Notes under the pieces: generated by a model
Seen by the model: only the letters and a program-made list of their open reading frames with translations
Told to the model about the DNA's origin: nothing
Databases searched by the model: none
Position numbers and translations under genes: made by a program
Assembly: GCF_019578655.1 (NCBI RefSeq)
Contig: NC_063259.1
Location: 31,297,277-31,361,276 of the forward strand
DNA from: Ricinus communis
Lineage: Eukaryota; Streptophyta; Magnoliopsida; Malpighiales; Euphorbiaceae
Length of the DNA stretch: 64,000 nt
Direction: 5' to 3'
Shown here: positions 12,054 to 25,774 of the stretch, piece after piece
How the letters are laid out: each line of letters starts with the position of its first letter
Position numbering within the stretch: the stretch's first letter is position 1

Positions 12054-14383
12054 ATGGATAGAATGTTCTACAGAGGGTATTACACTTTCCCGTACTTCAC
12101 AAACTCTCTTATCTTCTTGCTTTTTGTTTTTCTTATCCAATTTCTCAATTTTTATTTGTTCCCTTTTTTTTTTTCTTTAATCAATTATTTCATTTGGGTT
12201 TTATTTGTTCCCTTGTTTAGCTTAAACTGTTGTTAACATCTATTGACAAATGCTTGCTCTTTATAAGAAAAGAAATTGTTTTAGGGCATTGAATTGAAGG
12301 TCTTACTTTTTAAGTTAGGTTTGGCAGTGGGTAGGGTGAATCACGGTTATCCAAGATTCAGTTTCTCTGCAGAGAAGGTAAATTGATGTTAGATTTGTGT
12401 ACTTTTGGCTGGGTTGATAATTTAATGTCTGTCAATGCCTCAGAACGAGTGATCAGCTTTAGAATTTTGAGGATTTTAGTTTAAGCTAGTAAAAGAGCAG
12501 AGTGTTGAGGTTTAGGCTGGTCTCGGTTTAAGAGACAACAGAGTTCTATGCAGCCAATAAAGGTGTTTATTAGGCATAATAATCAATGTATTGTTTTCCT
12601 GGGAAAAACATGGAAGCCCTTAGACTTTCTAATAGCATTAGTAGGGATAAAGGTCTTCTTTAACGAAACAGTCAAAAGCTAAATTCAGTCAACTTCTTCA
12701 GTCGTCACTAAGTCAGGAGTTCTAGTATAGGGAAAATGGTGGCCTTCTTTAAGGATAGCAACCATCTCTTTTCGTAGATCATGTTTTTAGAAATTCTCAA
12801 ATTGACGCAAGGATTTCTTGTTAAATTTTAGATATTAGGGATTAATTAGGAATGGTAGTTGATCAAATTTCGGAAAACAAAAGAAAGGCACGAAAAAAGC
12901 AAATGGGAAAATTAGAATTTCAGTGATCTGTCATTGAAATCTAATGTGCAATTAGTTTAATAACATGCACCATTCAAAGATTGTATACCAAAGTGATTAT
13001 AGTACCATTGCATGGTTCTTTCTTTCTATTCTCCTTCAAATGGGAACTATCCTAAGTCCCAACACTGAGATCTTGAAACTGGCAACTCTAACAACATATA
13101 AGTATAATAAGTGGGGAAATAATTCCCCCAATCCTCCTGCTACAATGGTGCAAATGGCTACAATTAAGTAGAAGAAATCTAAGAGCATTCACTTATATAC
13201 TGTCATTCTAACTGCTTCTGAAATCAATCTGGGGTTCTTGATGATAGTGATACCAGACTTTCCTTGTCAAAGTTGGCTAAGCAAAAGCCTCCAGTCCCCA
13301 CTATAGGCAATCATGCTCTGTCCTGAGCCCAATTGATGAATAATGTTATTATATTAGAGATTTCTTCACTGGCAAAGAGAGAGAGTTTGTCTGCAGTGCA
13401 TGCATTTTTATCCGTTCCTGCAAAATCATCAATGCTTATGTTAATTTGAGGCTCCTTCTTAATAAGTTTTTTCTTTTTTCTAAGTGAGAATAAAAAGAAT
13501 TGAAAGATGTACTATAATTTAGTTCAATATTGAGCATTATATTTTTCTTCAATAATATGCACTGATTATTGATAAATTACTTTTTCTACTCTGTTGCTTT
13601 GATGACTTTGGTAACTAAAGTAGATATCCTGATGGTGGTGATGGGCGCGAAATGGGTGCCAAGCGTCAGAGATTAGTTGATCAGGGTCCTTCATACTATG
13701 GAACTTCCCCTGGTCCGAGTTTTATGTATAATCCACCACCTTATGGATATGTTGCCCAACCTCCACCATTCCCTGTTGTCCGACTTCGTGGCCTCCCCTT
13801 TGATTGCACAGAAACAGACGTGGCTGAGTTCTTTCATGGTCTGGACATAGTAGATGTTCTTTTTGTCCACAAAGGTGGAAAGTTTACTGGTGAAGCTTTT
13901 TGTGTTCTGGGTTGTCCTCTTCAAGTTGATTTTGCCCTTCAAAAGAATAGGCAGAACATGGGCAGGCGATATGTTGAGGTTTTCAGAAGTAAGAGGCAGG
14001 ATTATTACAAGGCAATAGCAAATGAAGTTTCAGATGCCCGTGGTGGTGGTTCGCCACGACGAGCTCCAAGGGCTAAATCTTATGACGAGGGAAAGGACTC
14101 AGCTGAACATACAGGAGTATTACGTTTGAGAGGACTGCCATTTTCTGCTGGCAAGGATGACATAATGGAGTTCTTTAAAGATTTTGTGTTGTCAGAGGAT
14201 TCAGTTCATATTACAATGAACTCAGAGGGGAGGCCAACTGGGGAAGCCTTTGTGGAGTTTGCTAGTGCAGAAGACTCAAAGGCAGCAATGGCAAAGGATA
14301 GAATGACTCTTGGGAGTCGTTACATAGAGCTGTTCCCATCATCAATTGAGGAGCTGGAAGAAGCAGTTACAAGAGGCAGATGA
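12054..14383 (+). CDS. RNA-binding protein with two quasi-RRM domains (hnRNP H/F, GRSF1-like)
   Basis: A 23-nt first coding exon (12054-12076, MDRMFYR plus two bases) joins 13624-14383 across a 1.55-kb intron. The split codon restores GGA (Gly) and the frame runs to the stop, giving 260 aa. RRM1 covers about residues 60-130 and RRM2 about 172-247. Both start with the RLRGLPF motif, and have TGEAFCVL and TGEAFVEF in place of a classical aromatic RNP1. That pattern is typical of quasi-RRMs of the hnRNP H/F and GRSF1 families, which bind G-rich RNA and act in splicing or mRNA handling. A Tyr/Pro-rich N-terminus (PSYYGTSPGPSFMYNPPPYG) and an Arg-rich linker (SPRRAPRAK) flank RRM1. As I recall, Arabidopsis At3g20890 is a close relative. 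No plant-specific function can be read from the sequence. Confidence 0.85.
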
Positions 14384-17070
14384 TGTTTGCTTCTGCTATT
14401 TGTACTACTGGTGAAGTTAAACTGCCTTATTGTTTAAATTTGGCCTCTTTATTTTCTCTTCAGTTAGTATATTTGGCATAATTTTGAGCTTGTATGTTTA
14501 TTTTCTTTTTATTAGAATCCCAAATGAGAACCTATGCATTTTAGTTAGATCTGTATTTCTATTTGCGTTCATCTAAACTATTAGTTAACAATAGCTTGAC
14601 AAAATGGTGCGTCACTCGGAACTTATTGGAAAATGGTCTTCGGCTGTTTATCAGCATTGGTAAACCCTGTGAGCATCTAGGCAGGACGGTTATATATGTA
14701 TTTGTATGTTGAAGAAAAAGATTAGCCTCTTCTGCTTCAGTTTACTGTTTGAACTGTAACAGAAACTGAAACTTGGAAAAAACCGAGTAGAATAGGCATA
14801 GCCCAGCCCAAGTGTTTATTGAACGAACAGTGCATCCAGGGCAATAACTTTTACTGCTTGAAAGAGGATAAAAAAGGGGGAAAGAGTGAGTAGCTTTATT
14901 GATGCAGACCAAATTATAGCCTTCATTGGCAGGAAAGAAAGAAAGCCCTGTCTGTAACCGTTCAGTCGGTGTCAAGCTCGAATAGATTCAGAATAATAAC
15001 TGGTAACTAATCAAAAGAAGATGCCATACAATGAGAATAGCAGAAAATGCTGAAAGAAGCTCCTTGTCCTGCCTACCCAATACATTGTTGGAATCTTTCC
15101 AAAACAATTTGTAAAAAAAAAAAAAAAAGAAGAAAGGAGATATTTGGTCTCTGTTTCTATTGTCTGACATTGCTTTCTTGCCTTCAGGTTTTACATGTCT
15201 TGTTTTTACTCACCATGCAAATGAAGAAGCCAAACAGTTTTAAGTTAGTTTGATGATTGTGCAAACTCTTGATGTTTATATTTGTGTTTAAAGAAATAAA
15301 CTGGATTAGCCCATGTGATATGAGATGAGTACAAAGGGGGTTTTGTTTGTATTATGTGTGATGAAATATTGAAATTAGTGGATAAGAGAGGCACGTGCAT
15401 AAGTGATAAAAACCCTTTTTAGGATCCCCTGATTATGTTTAGCAAAACGTTAAAAACAACAACACCACCACCACCACCACCACCACCAAGAATCAAACTT
15501 CAAACAATGAACCTGAATATTTGAATACTAAACAAACAAAAAAAATGTGTCTGACCAGCCGAAACAAATATCCAAGGGTCCTTTCCTTTGCTTTCTCTGT
15601 CCCTTACTTATTATATTACACAAAACAAAAAACCATTTCCTCTCAATTAATTAATGTTTAACAAAGTCATTAGTATCACTAATCACTTCAAAATTTTAGA
15701 ATCTTAACTATCAACTGTTCCTCACATGCTCTGCCTCCGAGCTTCTATATCTTTACTAACCATTCAATTATCTTAATCCTTTTTCTACTCTTTTTGATTC
15801 CACCTCTATGATGTTTGAATTTTTTGAATTTTATCTTTCCCTCCTCTATAATTTTGCATGGCGCTATTAATTAATTAATTTATAATAACTAAATTTGCTG
15901 TATTAAATATTTTATGGTTAAAGTCAGTGGGCTACTAACCTCTTATAGTTCTAAACTTTTTTATTCTTCTTAGGCTTCTTTGATTAAATCAAATCCTCTT
16001 ATATTATATTACTGAAAACTATTTCTTAACTTTCTTTTGCCTAATTTCTATTTAATTTACACAAAATAAATAATTAATTCTCTTTGAATTTTTAAATACT
16101 AACACACTGAGTTTGATTTTAAAAAAACTAAATTAAATTAAATACAATTTTTGTTTGAGTTTTATAAGATCTGAAATACAAAGCGCCCACTAAAAGTCTA
16201 ATAATTCAATAAAAAAAAAAAAAGAGAATAATTTTCAGATCCACGGCGGGCAGCGGGCAGCTAACCTAAAAAAGAATTTAAATATAGAAAGCCCCATTAT
16301 GTATCCCCTTCAATCTGTCATCGGTCATCACTTTCGTAATCTCTCGACTCTCCTACCGCCTCATCTTTTTTAGGGTTTCATTCTCATATCATCTCTCTCT
16401 TAAAACAGCAACTCTTTTAACACAACTTCACTTTTTTTTTTCTTTTTAAGTTTCAGTTTCTCATGAGTCCTCTTAATTAGCGTACAGGGTGACTCTTCCC
16501 TTTTCTCATCTTTCTTCATTATCAGCACACGATTATTTTGCCAAAGGTTTATTTACAGTTCTGACAGTTTGATATCTAACATTAATTTAGTTAGTTTAGT
16601 GTTTTAGCGTTGAGTTTGGTTAATCATGAAAAGGGTTTCTTTTTCTTCTTCTGCTTTCAATGATGATCTCTTATGTTTGGAGTTAATATCTTTGGAATTT
16701 CATTAGGGTGCTGAAGATTGAATAGGCGGAGTCCATCAATTTTTACTGGGTTAAGTTTATTTTAAATTTAGAAGGTGTTGGATGTGATCTTGAAAAAGTT
16801 TTTGTTTCTAAAGAGAAGTCGGTCATGCACTTAGCTTTTTTCAACCACTTTCCAGTCAAAATTTAGCCTGCTTTAAAGTGCCTCTCTTTAATAGGTTTTT
16901 CTAGTACCAATGGCTAGTGTGTTCAATTTAGCAGTTTTTCGTTCATACTGATCAGTAAAGGTTTTAGTTTATTCTTGCCAGTTTTAGTACTTCCTGTTTT
17001 TTCTTTTGTACTTTTAACTGTTCTCTTTAACTACAGCCTTCTACCTTAATCTTGTATCCTTCCTCCCAAA
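14384..17070 (+). other. Intergenic DNA, then promoter and leader of the SMR gene
   Basis: No further protein gene is supported. The first part is the 3'UTR of the RRM gene. From about 15640 it is AT-rich. From about 16270 a TATA-like TTTAAATATAG is followed by a CT-rich leader typical of highly transcribed plant genes (about 16310-16520), then ~550 bp of T-rich sequence up to the SMR start, which may contain a leader intron. I cannot fix its borders. Confidence 0.4.
15464..15489. repeat. (ACC)n microsatellite
   Basis: About nine consecutive ACC/CCA triplets follow an imperfect ACA run in non-coding DNA. It is a simple repeat that could vary in length between individuals. Confidence 0.9.
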
Positions 17071-17493
17071 ATGGCTCCATCCGGTAGAAGTAGAACAAGA
17101 ACAAGAACAAGGGCGAAACCGACACCGACACCGAAACCAAAACCAACAAGAAAACCAAGAATAACCCGTTGCAAGAAACGGCCTTCGAAGTCCAAGAACA
17201 TCCAAGAAACACCAGCAATGGAGGATTTGCCTTCTTCTTCTTCCACCACTACAAGTTTAAAGATTGATGGATTTGATTTTGAGGGTGTTGATGATCATAT
17301 CTCTACTACAAGTCCATGCTCTACACCTAAAGCTCAGAAATTTCGAATACCAGAAATCGTAACATGTCCACCAGCACCAAAGAAGCAAAGAATGATATCA
17401 AATTGCTCATTGCAAAGGAGACCAATTGCTTTCTTTGCTCCTCCAGATATAGAGCTATTTTTCTTCTATGCACGTCATGATATCTCAGTCTGA
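17071..17493 (+). CDS. SMR: SIAMESE-related cyclin-dependent kinase inhibitor (SMR family)
   Basis: Single exon, 140 aa, ATG at 17071 in good context. SMR proteins bind CDK-cyclin complexes in the nucleus, block mitosis and promote endoreduplication or stress-related cell-cycle arrest. The family signatures are in the C-terminal half: STPKAQKFRIPEIVTCPPAPKK at about residues 84-105 (TP site, then IPxxxxCPPAPxK), and RRPIAFFAPPDIELFF at about 116-131, resembling the PxxFFxPPDLExFF cyclin-binding-type motif. The N-terminal 40 residues are an odd basic low-complexity tract (RTRTRTRAKPTPTPKPKPTRKP) with nuclear-localisation character. An intronless structure is usual for the family. The exact SMR number cannot be assigned; a small SMR-type gene at the matching Arabidopsis locus is possible but not certain. 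Confidence 0.85.
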   Translation: MAPSGRSRTRTRTRAKPTPTPKPKPTRKPRITRCKKRPSKSKNIQETPAMEDLPSSSSTTTSLKIDGFDFEGVDDHISTTSPCSTPKAQKFRIPEIVTCPPAPKKQRMISNCSLQRRPIAFFAPPDIELFFFYARHDISV

Positions 17494-20069
17494 ATTATGT
17501 TCATAGTCATACAACTACATGATCAAGATCATTTCGATAGTTCAAGAGGTGATCCTTATAGATTTCTTTTTGAGTTATAAATATAGTTGTTGTTCCAATT
17601 TGATCATTAAGGTATAGCATAATAGTATTGAGCTGCTTTGTTAGTGAGCCATCAAACAAAGCTGTTGTTAGTTTTTCCCCCTTTTTTTTTCTTGGTTTGC
17701 TAATTTAGTTGGGTTTTGAACTTGTAGGGTATATTAATTACTAAATTTAGTTTGGGTTTGTCCAACTAAATTTAGCTTAGCCTTATGCCTACTACTAGTA
17801 GATGTATTGCTGACTTTGAAAGTTTGAAGGGTGAGATGTAATGGCTTGATTTAAGGTTTGTGAGTGTGATTATTTTAGTGTGCAATTATCAGGCTTTCTT
17901 TCTTCCTTTGTTTAGTCAACTTGAGAAAGTAAAAGCTAGCATGACTTACTGTTTATGCACAAAATGCAAATCCTTCCATGAGACTTTAATCAACAAAGTT
18001 CTTGTACAAATTTCTCCATTTTATGTTTTTTAGACAAATAAAGAAAAGAAAAAGAAAACCCTATTATATATCTTGCATACAAAAAGTAGCTGATCTATGA
18101 TTTCAACTAAGTGTTAATTTCTATGCTTCTTTTTTAGTATTTTGGTTGTGGGTTCCCCACTAATTATATTGTACAAGAAATTAAACTTCACTACCAATTA
18201 ATTAGAATCCATTAATTAATGGCTACAGTAACAATAATATTGAAGGGTCCACCAAACAAATTGATGCTCCCCACTATGATGGGGAGGGAGCAAGCAATAT
18301 CATCTGCACAGGTGTTGGGTCTAAAAAGACTTCTAAAGAAAGTCTGCCCATATTATACTTTTTGAGTCCAATTTCAAGGCTAGGGTTTCCCACATAGGGT
18401 TGCTAATTGCAGGTAGATACTCTTTGGGATTGTGAGTAGAGGATAAGCTTTTCGAGAGTGGAAGCAGTAAATATAATATGTATATCTGAAATGAGATAGC
18501 ATTATAGGCTTTTCTGTAAGCAAATGGGAAGAGAAAAAGTGAAAATGGAGGGGAGGGGGTGTTGTTTTTGATACACAGTTATTTGGTAGGTGGGGATCAT
18601 GTTGTCAGATTGTGGGTGTCTGTATGTCTGAGGAGAGTCCAGCATACGTAAGAGAATCCAATGAAGGAAACTCGTGCGGGTTTTGATCATCGAAACAATG
18701 GAGAATCTCAAGAAATTTCTCCTTATTTTTTATTTTTTAACTTCCTTTCTCCTTATCTCTAACTTTCCTATTTATAATAATATGTTATACTACTACTACC
18801 TCTGGGCACCTGCATTTATTGAAGTTCTGGTTCATGTACGAAGCTTCAATTATTAACTTTCTTATGCTGCTTTTGTCAATGTAGAATAAGAAATCAATTT
18901 TTGCCACCTCCAATTCTTGTGTATTTCATCTAATAATTAAATGTGTTATACAATGGTTATAATAAATATAATATATTTGACTTTTCTCCTTTTGAGCAGA
19001 TGATTCTACGATGAGTACAAAGGGTATAACTATTCTTTATCTTGTGTAGTCTATAATTGAATTTAAAAAATAAAATATACCTCAGCTATATTCAATTAAA
19101 TATGTGAGAATAGTTATAATAATTATAAAATATATTTAATTTCTATATTCTCTCTATTTTAAAATAAGGATCATTTTAAATAAATTTTTTATTTGAAATT
19201 AAGAAAATGAAGCATTAATATAACTAATTTTCCAACTTTTATCTTTATTCATTATGACGGAAAGCATTAATGAAAAAAAAAATAATGGAACAGAAAATAA
19301 AATTTATACTAATAATTTGAGTGTGTATTCTAATCATATTAAATTACTTTTACTATAGTGGAGACTATTTAGTAAATTCTTTAATGTTTGTGCAAAACTC
19401 TTAAAAAATATTTATTTTAAAATGAAAAGATAATTATACATGTCATTTATCCAATAATTTAATATAATACACTTTGGTATCATTCCCTACCATCACACCC
19501 TTTAATGAAAGTGAAATCATTTATGGTGTATATCCCTAACCTTAATCATCTAAAGGTGATATTTTTTATTCCTACAAATTAGTAGTGGCCTTATTATATA
19601 TATATATGGTGAGTTCTCCCTATAGACAAATCGGATTGTTGGGCCATTTTCTTATTCCATTTTGTGATCCTTAGAATGAAATAGATGATTATAATTATAA
19701 GTTGTAACTAGTGAAAGATCAGCAAAATATAGGTGAAAGCAATGCAGAACACTATTTAGATTTTTTGGGTTGATGCCTAATTAATGATATGTCGGTGTCA
19801 AAGTGATGGCCAAAATTAACCTTTTGTGCCAAAGTAGAATAAAATCAAAATTTGGATCACTAGCGTGCATTGGCCCATGCATGGATAAAATATAAATGGG
19901 GAGAGAGGGTGGGTATCATTGAATGAAGGGTTTGATATATATATTATACATAAGATGATGAGTCTGAGGCTGAGGGACATAAAAGAAATGCTAGTGGCTA
20001 AAGCTTTAGCTTTGATATCTGATACATGTTGGAGCTTTTGGGGATAAATAATTGCAGTAGAGATATCTG

Positions 20070-20088
20070 TATATATATATATATATAT
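20070..20088. repeat. (TA)n microsatellite
   Basis: About nine uninterrupted TA units in non-coding DNA. A similar run of about eight units lies at 20676-20692. Confidence 0.9.
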
Positions 20089-22249
20089 CAAAGGACTGGG
20101 TTTTGCATTGATTACAAAGTCCATCTTCTTCTTTAAATGATCAGCTGATCTCCTTTCCCTTGTAGAAGCCTTTTTTCACACTACCTGTGGTCCCTTCTCT
20201 GTTGGGTATGAATTTTGATGATTGATGATTCCCTTTATTGTCCATTTACGCGTTTCTCTTTATTTCATCCCCATTTTTATTCTCTTCATCATTCATTACC
20301 AAAATCTCAATTACTTTCTTCGCTAAGAGATCGGAATATATGGTTATGCAAAGAGTGAAGCATTTCTCTTTGGTCATCATAAACATATCCCCCATCAGTT
20401 CTTTCTTTTCAGTATTTACTTTTTATTTGGTAACGAAGAATCCTGACTATCAAGTAGGTATACTCCAGTGAGATAATAACTATTGCTGCTATCACTTTGA
20501 TTTTCGGAAACATATGAAACCTCCACTTATATTTTGTACCTTATTAATAAAACTTTTGAATCAAGTTCACATACATATATATTTAAGCAATCTAATTTAG
20601 TATCATAATCGCATGATTGCCAATTATGAAAACCTTGTGAAAAGGATTATTGTTGGAGAATTGATCTTGTGCAAAATATATATATATATATAAGCACTTC
20701 GATTTCTTAAACACTAATAATTAATTCTTGTTGTGACAATGTTCAATTCAAGATTTTTCTATTATTACTGTTTTTACTTTTGATGGAAACTGATCGAGAT
20801 TTCATTTCTTGATAACATAACATAGTGAAGTGGAAGTGGGGTAAGGTGATGAATGCCAATTAGGGTTGTGGAAGAGTTCCTTGTTTTATGGGATATAGAA
20901 TGGGATGGAATGGGAACATGCATGGACCCCTTTATCTTAATTTTACAGTCTCAAATGATAAAATGAGTAAATGGCCTTTTCTTTTTTTTTTTTTTTTTTC
21001 ACATATAAATAGCTCCATTATCTCACTTAGAATTGCTACATGACTCATCCCACCTCAATTATTAGATGACCACAATTATTGGGGAAAAGTTTTATAGGGC
21101 AGAGCCCAATGAGCAATGCCTCAATAACATAATCAAAACTTCCATGACTTGTTAGGTATGATATAAGCCTATATGCAAACAATTCTAATCATATAAACAT
21201 CAATAGATGGACAATTTTGTTAAAAAGAAATTAAATTAAATTCAAATAACCTAATTGCAATCCTGAAATTATATATGCATAATATAATACAAATTATTCA
21301 CTTATAAAATATGACTTGTTCATAAAAAGAATTCATTTACTAACTCATATTAAAAAAAGAAAAGAAATTCAAAGAAAAAATTGTATTATAAATACAAGAT
21401 AAACTCATCAAATCACATCATGACTTCAAGAAATCATAAAAATATGGTGAGGGGGGTAATGTTTTTTAACTAAGAAATTTAACCCAAAGAAGAAACAAGA
21501 ACAAGCGTGTGCACAGGAAAGAGAAGGGAATATAAGAAAACCTTGGAATGAGGGATATGTTAAAAGGGCTAACGATAATAAAATTACATGTGGATTTGAC
21601 ATGTCTCTCACAAAGTTGGGTTGTTCCCTTTTTCATTTCCAATGATGAAATGTATAATCCTATATAGTTTCCACACAAGGCTTTATTACCTTGATTACTA
21701 CACTTTAATCTGTTTCTTTATATTACTATTATCTTTTCTAGAATCCGAGGTTTCCCCTCTCCTCTTCATCAACAAATTATAATCTTTCTTTAATTAACTT
21801 TTAAGGTCAAAGTACTTCTACATTCACCAATTTTGCTCTTCTCTTTTTTACCTTATTAATTTTTCAACCTATTACAAAAGTCACTCAACAATTTGTATTT
21901 GTTAGAATGTCCTGTCGGTAAAATTTTAAAATTATAATCGACGGGTTTATATAAATAGTACTAAAGTTGCTTCTAATATTAAAATTTTTATAAATTTAAA
22001 CTTAGATTGATATTATTTTAATGCTTGTTGCATATAAAAGTGATAGAAAACGAGCGATCATAATTGAAAGATTGTCTGATCAATCTCTTAAAGAATGATT
22101 AGTTTGAAAAATAAGGATAGTTAAAGGGGGTAATAGAAGTGGAATCCTAAGCTTTGCTTAAAAGGAATTGTATTAAAAGATTCAATTATTCCCTTGTGTT
22201 GATTTAAAGGCTACATACAGAATCTCCTGGCCGGTGGACCAAAAGTATT

Positions 22250-22274
22250 TTATATATATATATATATATATATA
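22250..22274. repeat. (TA)n microsatellite
   Basis: About twelve TA units, ending just before GCAGCTACATATTACTGG. It is the longest dinucleotide run of the gene-free region. Confidence 0.9.
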
Positions 22275-24449
22275 GCAGCTACATATTACTGGTCCCTTAT
22301 AAGTTATGTCACTTTAATGGAGTTTGAATCCAATAATAGATGCCGAAGAGGGTTATTTATCAAACTCAACGTCAGGTGAAGCTAATTTCTCTAAATTAAC
22401 TGTAGATTAAGTCATTTTACAATTAGGGAATTTATTAGAAAAATATTAACAAATATTTGAAAAAGAAACCTTGCTTGTTCATAGCTTTTTATGCCAAAAT
22501 CTGTAACATTAAACAACCGAAAATAAGGCAAAAAAAAAATAAGACATGAAAGCGATATTGTTCCATGATCTTTTTACGTGCAATGTTGGATTGTATTCGC
22601 AGTGTTGAAAAAGAAAATAAGAACAACCATAAAATCAATCCTTTTCTTTTGATGATGGGGACATAACCTTACAACCTTAATTAATAGTTTAGTTCTTCTT
22701 TTTCTTTTTTTCCATTTTTGATTTGTTTGCAACAGTTGACTCTCTCTTTAATGAGTAAAGCACACTAAATAGAAAAGCGACATGTATTATAAGTATTTTA
22801 TATTTTAATATTAATTAAAAAATAATAGATATACATATAGATTATGCGAGTTTCTTTCTAAAAATAAAAAAGAATACAATACGGATAATTACAAATTTAA
22901 AATACATGTATCTATGGGTGCAAATCTACCGGCACAGAATATATCATCCTGATTACTAAAATTAGCCAATGACAGAAAGGAAAAGAGCGTAGTACACAGT
23001 AAAATCTTTTAAGGATGGCTGTTGTTAATCTCAAATTAATAATTTCTGCTTAAGATCACTCTTAGTCTTAGGAATCAAGTTAACCCTTGAAATTGATAAA
23101 AAAAGCTGAATGATTTTATTTAGAATCTGCTGTACATGTTCTAGGAAGCAACTGAGAAAAGAAAAGAGACATGAATGAATATTCATTGATTTTATTTGTA
23201 TCTGCAAACTGGAAACCAGATTTTTTCTTAAGAAAAAAAAAGGGAGTTTGTCTTATGTTCTTTAAATTTCTTTTGTTGCCTTATCATTAATTTATGATAA
23301 ATTCCAGAGAATATTTGGGATCAGTTTGGAAAGGGTTAAAGAGGGTGGTGTTTAATAAGAATAAGAATAAGAATATACAGTATCTTCTTCCAATCCCATG
23401 TATCATATTGGGGCATATACGCCTGGCTGGCTGGAACAATTCTAAAGCTGTGCTTTTGCATATGTTGATCCTTTTCTTCTTTTCATCCTCAAAGCAAAGC
23501 AAAGATCTATGGACAAACCGAATATTTGTCCAAAAAATTAGTGATCAAACAAAGATTCAATCCCCTCGACGAGCACTTTTCCTTTTCTTTATATTAATCT
23601 TTTGCATTAATAGAATTTCAGGGGATATTTCCAAGTAATGTTTACAGCAGTGAGTGTTGTTGTGGAAATGATTAAGAATCTGATGGCTTGTCTGTGCTTA
23701 TTCGCAAAAAAGCATGATAAACATCATAAGACAGTGTTTTAGTGGGGAAATTTTCTCAACTGAATTCAGAAATTTTGCAGGTATAGTTTTAGAGTGACGA
23801 AATAATACATAAAATTGGCCACAAGTTTGATGATAATATAATACCTCGTCATGAACAGTTTTGATGGGCAAATCCCAGGTTAAGCACTGTCTCTATCAAG
23901 CCTTTAGAACATAATATTAGCCCAGTGATTGGCCTGATAAATGCCAATGGACTTCGTTCTAATAGGCTGGGCCTTTTTTGGTCTTCTTCAAATAACACAT
24001 CACTATATACAGAAATCAAATCCATTAAAGCATTTTAATGAAAATCGCCGCCTCCTACTTCAGTTTCTGAATGCCTCATTTGTCATAACGAAGTTGCCAT
24101 TTATTTCAAACATCTAATATCACAAATGGATTGGTCTCTCATCTTTCTATTTTCCTTTTCATTCTTTTATATATATAAAAATTTATGAGATTTAAATCTT
24201 TTTTAACATGTGTATTTAATTTTTAAAATAAACTATAAGTAAAAAAAGCAGTAGAAACTAGAATGAATAAGGCAGTAGCATAAACGTAATAATATTTACT
24301 TTCATAATCTCATCGTTTCTTTTTCTTTACTTCGTAATACTTATAATTTTTATTTTGACATGTATACTATTTCTAATACATAGGATTCAAGTTTATATAT
24401 AATTTTATAATTTTTTTATTAATTTATTAATTAATAAATTATATTCTTA

Positions 24450-24690
24450 ATTATTATATTTTAATATTATATTAACTAATAAATAGTTTTCTAATTAGAC
24501 AATGATATTAATTTTATTTCATAAAATAATATATTTTAATATTATATTAATTAAAAAATTAATATTTAAATAAATAATAATTTTAATTTTTAAAAATAAC
24601 ATCTTAAATTATATTTTTAATATTATATTTAATTATATAATAATTCTTTAATTCTAAAAATAGCAATATCAATTATAGTCTTAAGTTATA
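24450..24690. repeat. Degenerate AT-rich tandem repeat, ~78-bp period
   Basis: Three units begin with close variants of ATTATATTTTAATATTATAT, at about 24454, 24530 and 24608, each followed by a diverged AT-rich tail. G+C is very low. It sits in a larger AT-rich block (about 24150-25560) of the kind that often behaves as a matrix-attachment region, which is inference only. Confidence 0.55.
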
Positions 24691-25677
24691 TAATATTTTA
24701 AAAAAATTTGTATTAATTCACTAATAAAATTTTAGAATCTTAAAATACTAAAGATATTTAAAAATAATTAATTTTTTATTATTTTTTAAAATATTATAAA
24801 TTAATATTAAATATATTTATCAAATTAATCTTTTTGATTCAAAGACAACAATGAATTGAAGTATTAAAAGAAAAAAAAAGAAAAGAAAAGAAAAGAAAAC
24901 TTCATATGGACAATAGCCCTTATGATATATTGCCAGACATGTTCTTTTGCGCCATATAAACCCAAAGAAAAAAAAAAGAAAATCATTTGCTTATGAAGTA
25001 ATATTTGGCTAAAGTATTAACATGCTCAAAGTCTTCAAAACTATTGAAATATAATTTTTATATTTCTTTTTAATTTTAAATTAACTTGATGATCAATGTA
25101 AATATTAGATAATAAATCTAAAATTTTCTTCAATTTTTTATTTTATTTGAAAAAAAATCTTCATTAAATATAATATAATTAGTTGTGGAAATAATCAAAT
25201 ATAAATAAGAATTTATCATATAATGTTATTTAAAATTATTTCATATTTTTAATGAAAAAATGAATACCAACTGCAATTCATTGCTATATGTTCAGTTTAA
25301 ATTTATAAAAAATTTATTTTGTTTAAAAAAAATGTATGAAAAAAATAAATAAAATTAAAAGAGATATTTAAATTAAATAATGTGAAATTTATTTATAAAT
25401 TTTATCTATTTTATTAAGATTTAATTTAATTCATATAAATTTAATTATATAAAATATTAAATAAATTTTTACTCTATTTAAAATATATAAATTTTAAATA
25501 AAAAAACTATTTAAAAATTTGGAACCGAAGTTTAAAATTGAGCCTCAGGATTAATAAATCGTAAGGTGAGTAGTATCACCTGCTTGACAGATTAGTCATT
25601 GCTATTTAAAAAAGAAAAAAAAGAAAGGGAGGAAGAAAAAGAATAGAAAGATCATTTAAAAGTGAGTGAGTGGCATG

Positions 25678-25774
25678 CCACGTGTGTAGAGAGTCCCGTC
25701 GTTATCCAAAAGTAGGACCCCCAAATTAGCCACGCGTTTCCCGCACTTTGCCCGTCAAGTGGGCGTCACGTGGG
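25678..25774. promoter_or_regulatory. ABRE/G-box cluster upstream of NF-YA
   Basis: CCACGTGTG at 25678-25686 and GTCACGTGGG at 25765-25774 are classic ACGT-core ABRE/G-boxes. GCCACGCGTTTC between them (about 25729-25740) resembles a CE3-type coupling element. This patch is GC-richer than its surroundings, which points to constraint or recent origin. It is about 1 kb upstream of the NF-YA leader, so the link to that gene is inferred. Confidence 0.5.

Noticed and set aside
23294..23638. 114-codon frame in the gene-free region
   Set aside because: No recognisable domain, biased composition and an overlapping frame on the other strand; no splice-linked continuation.
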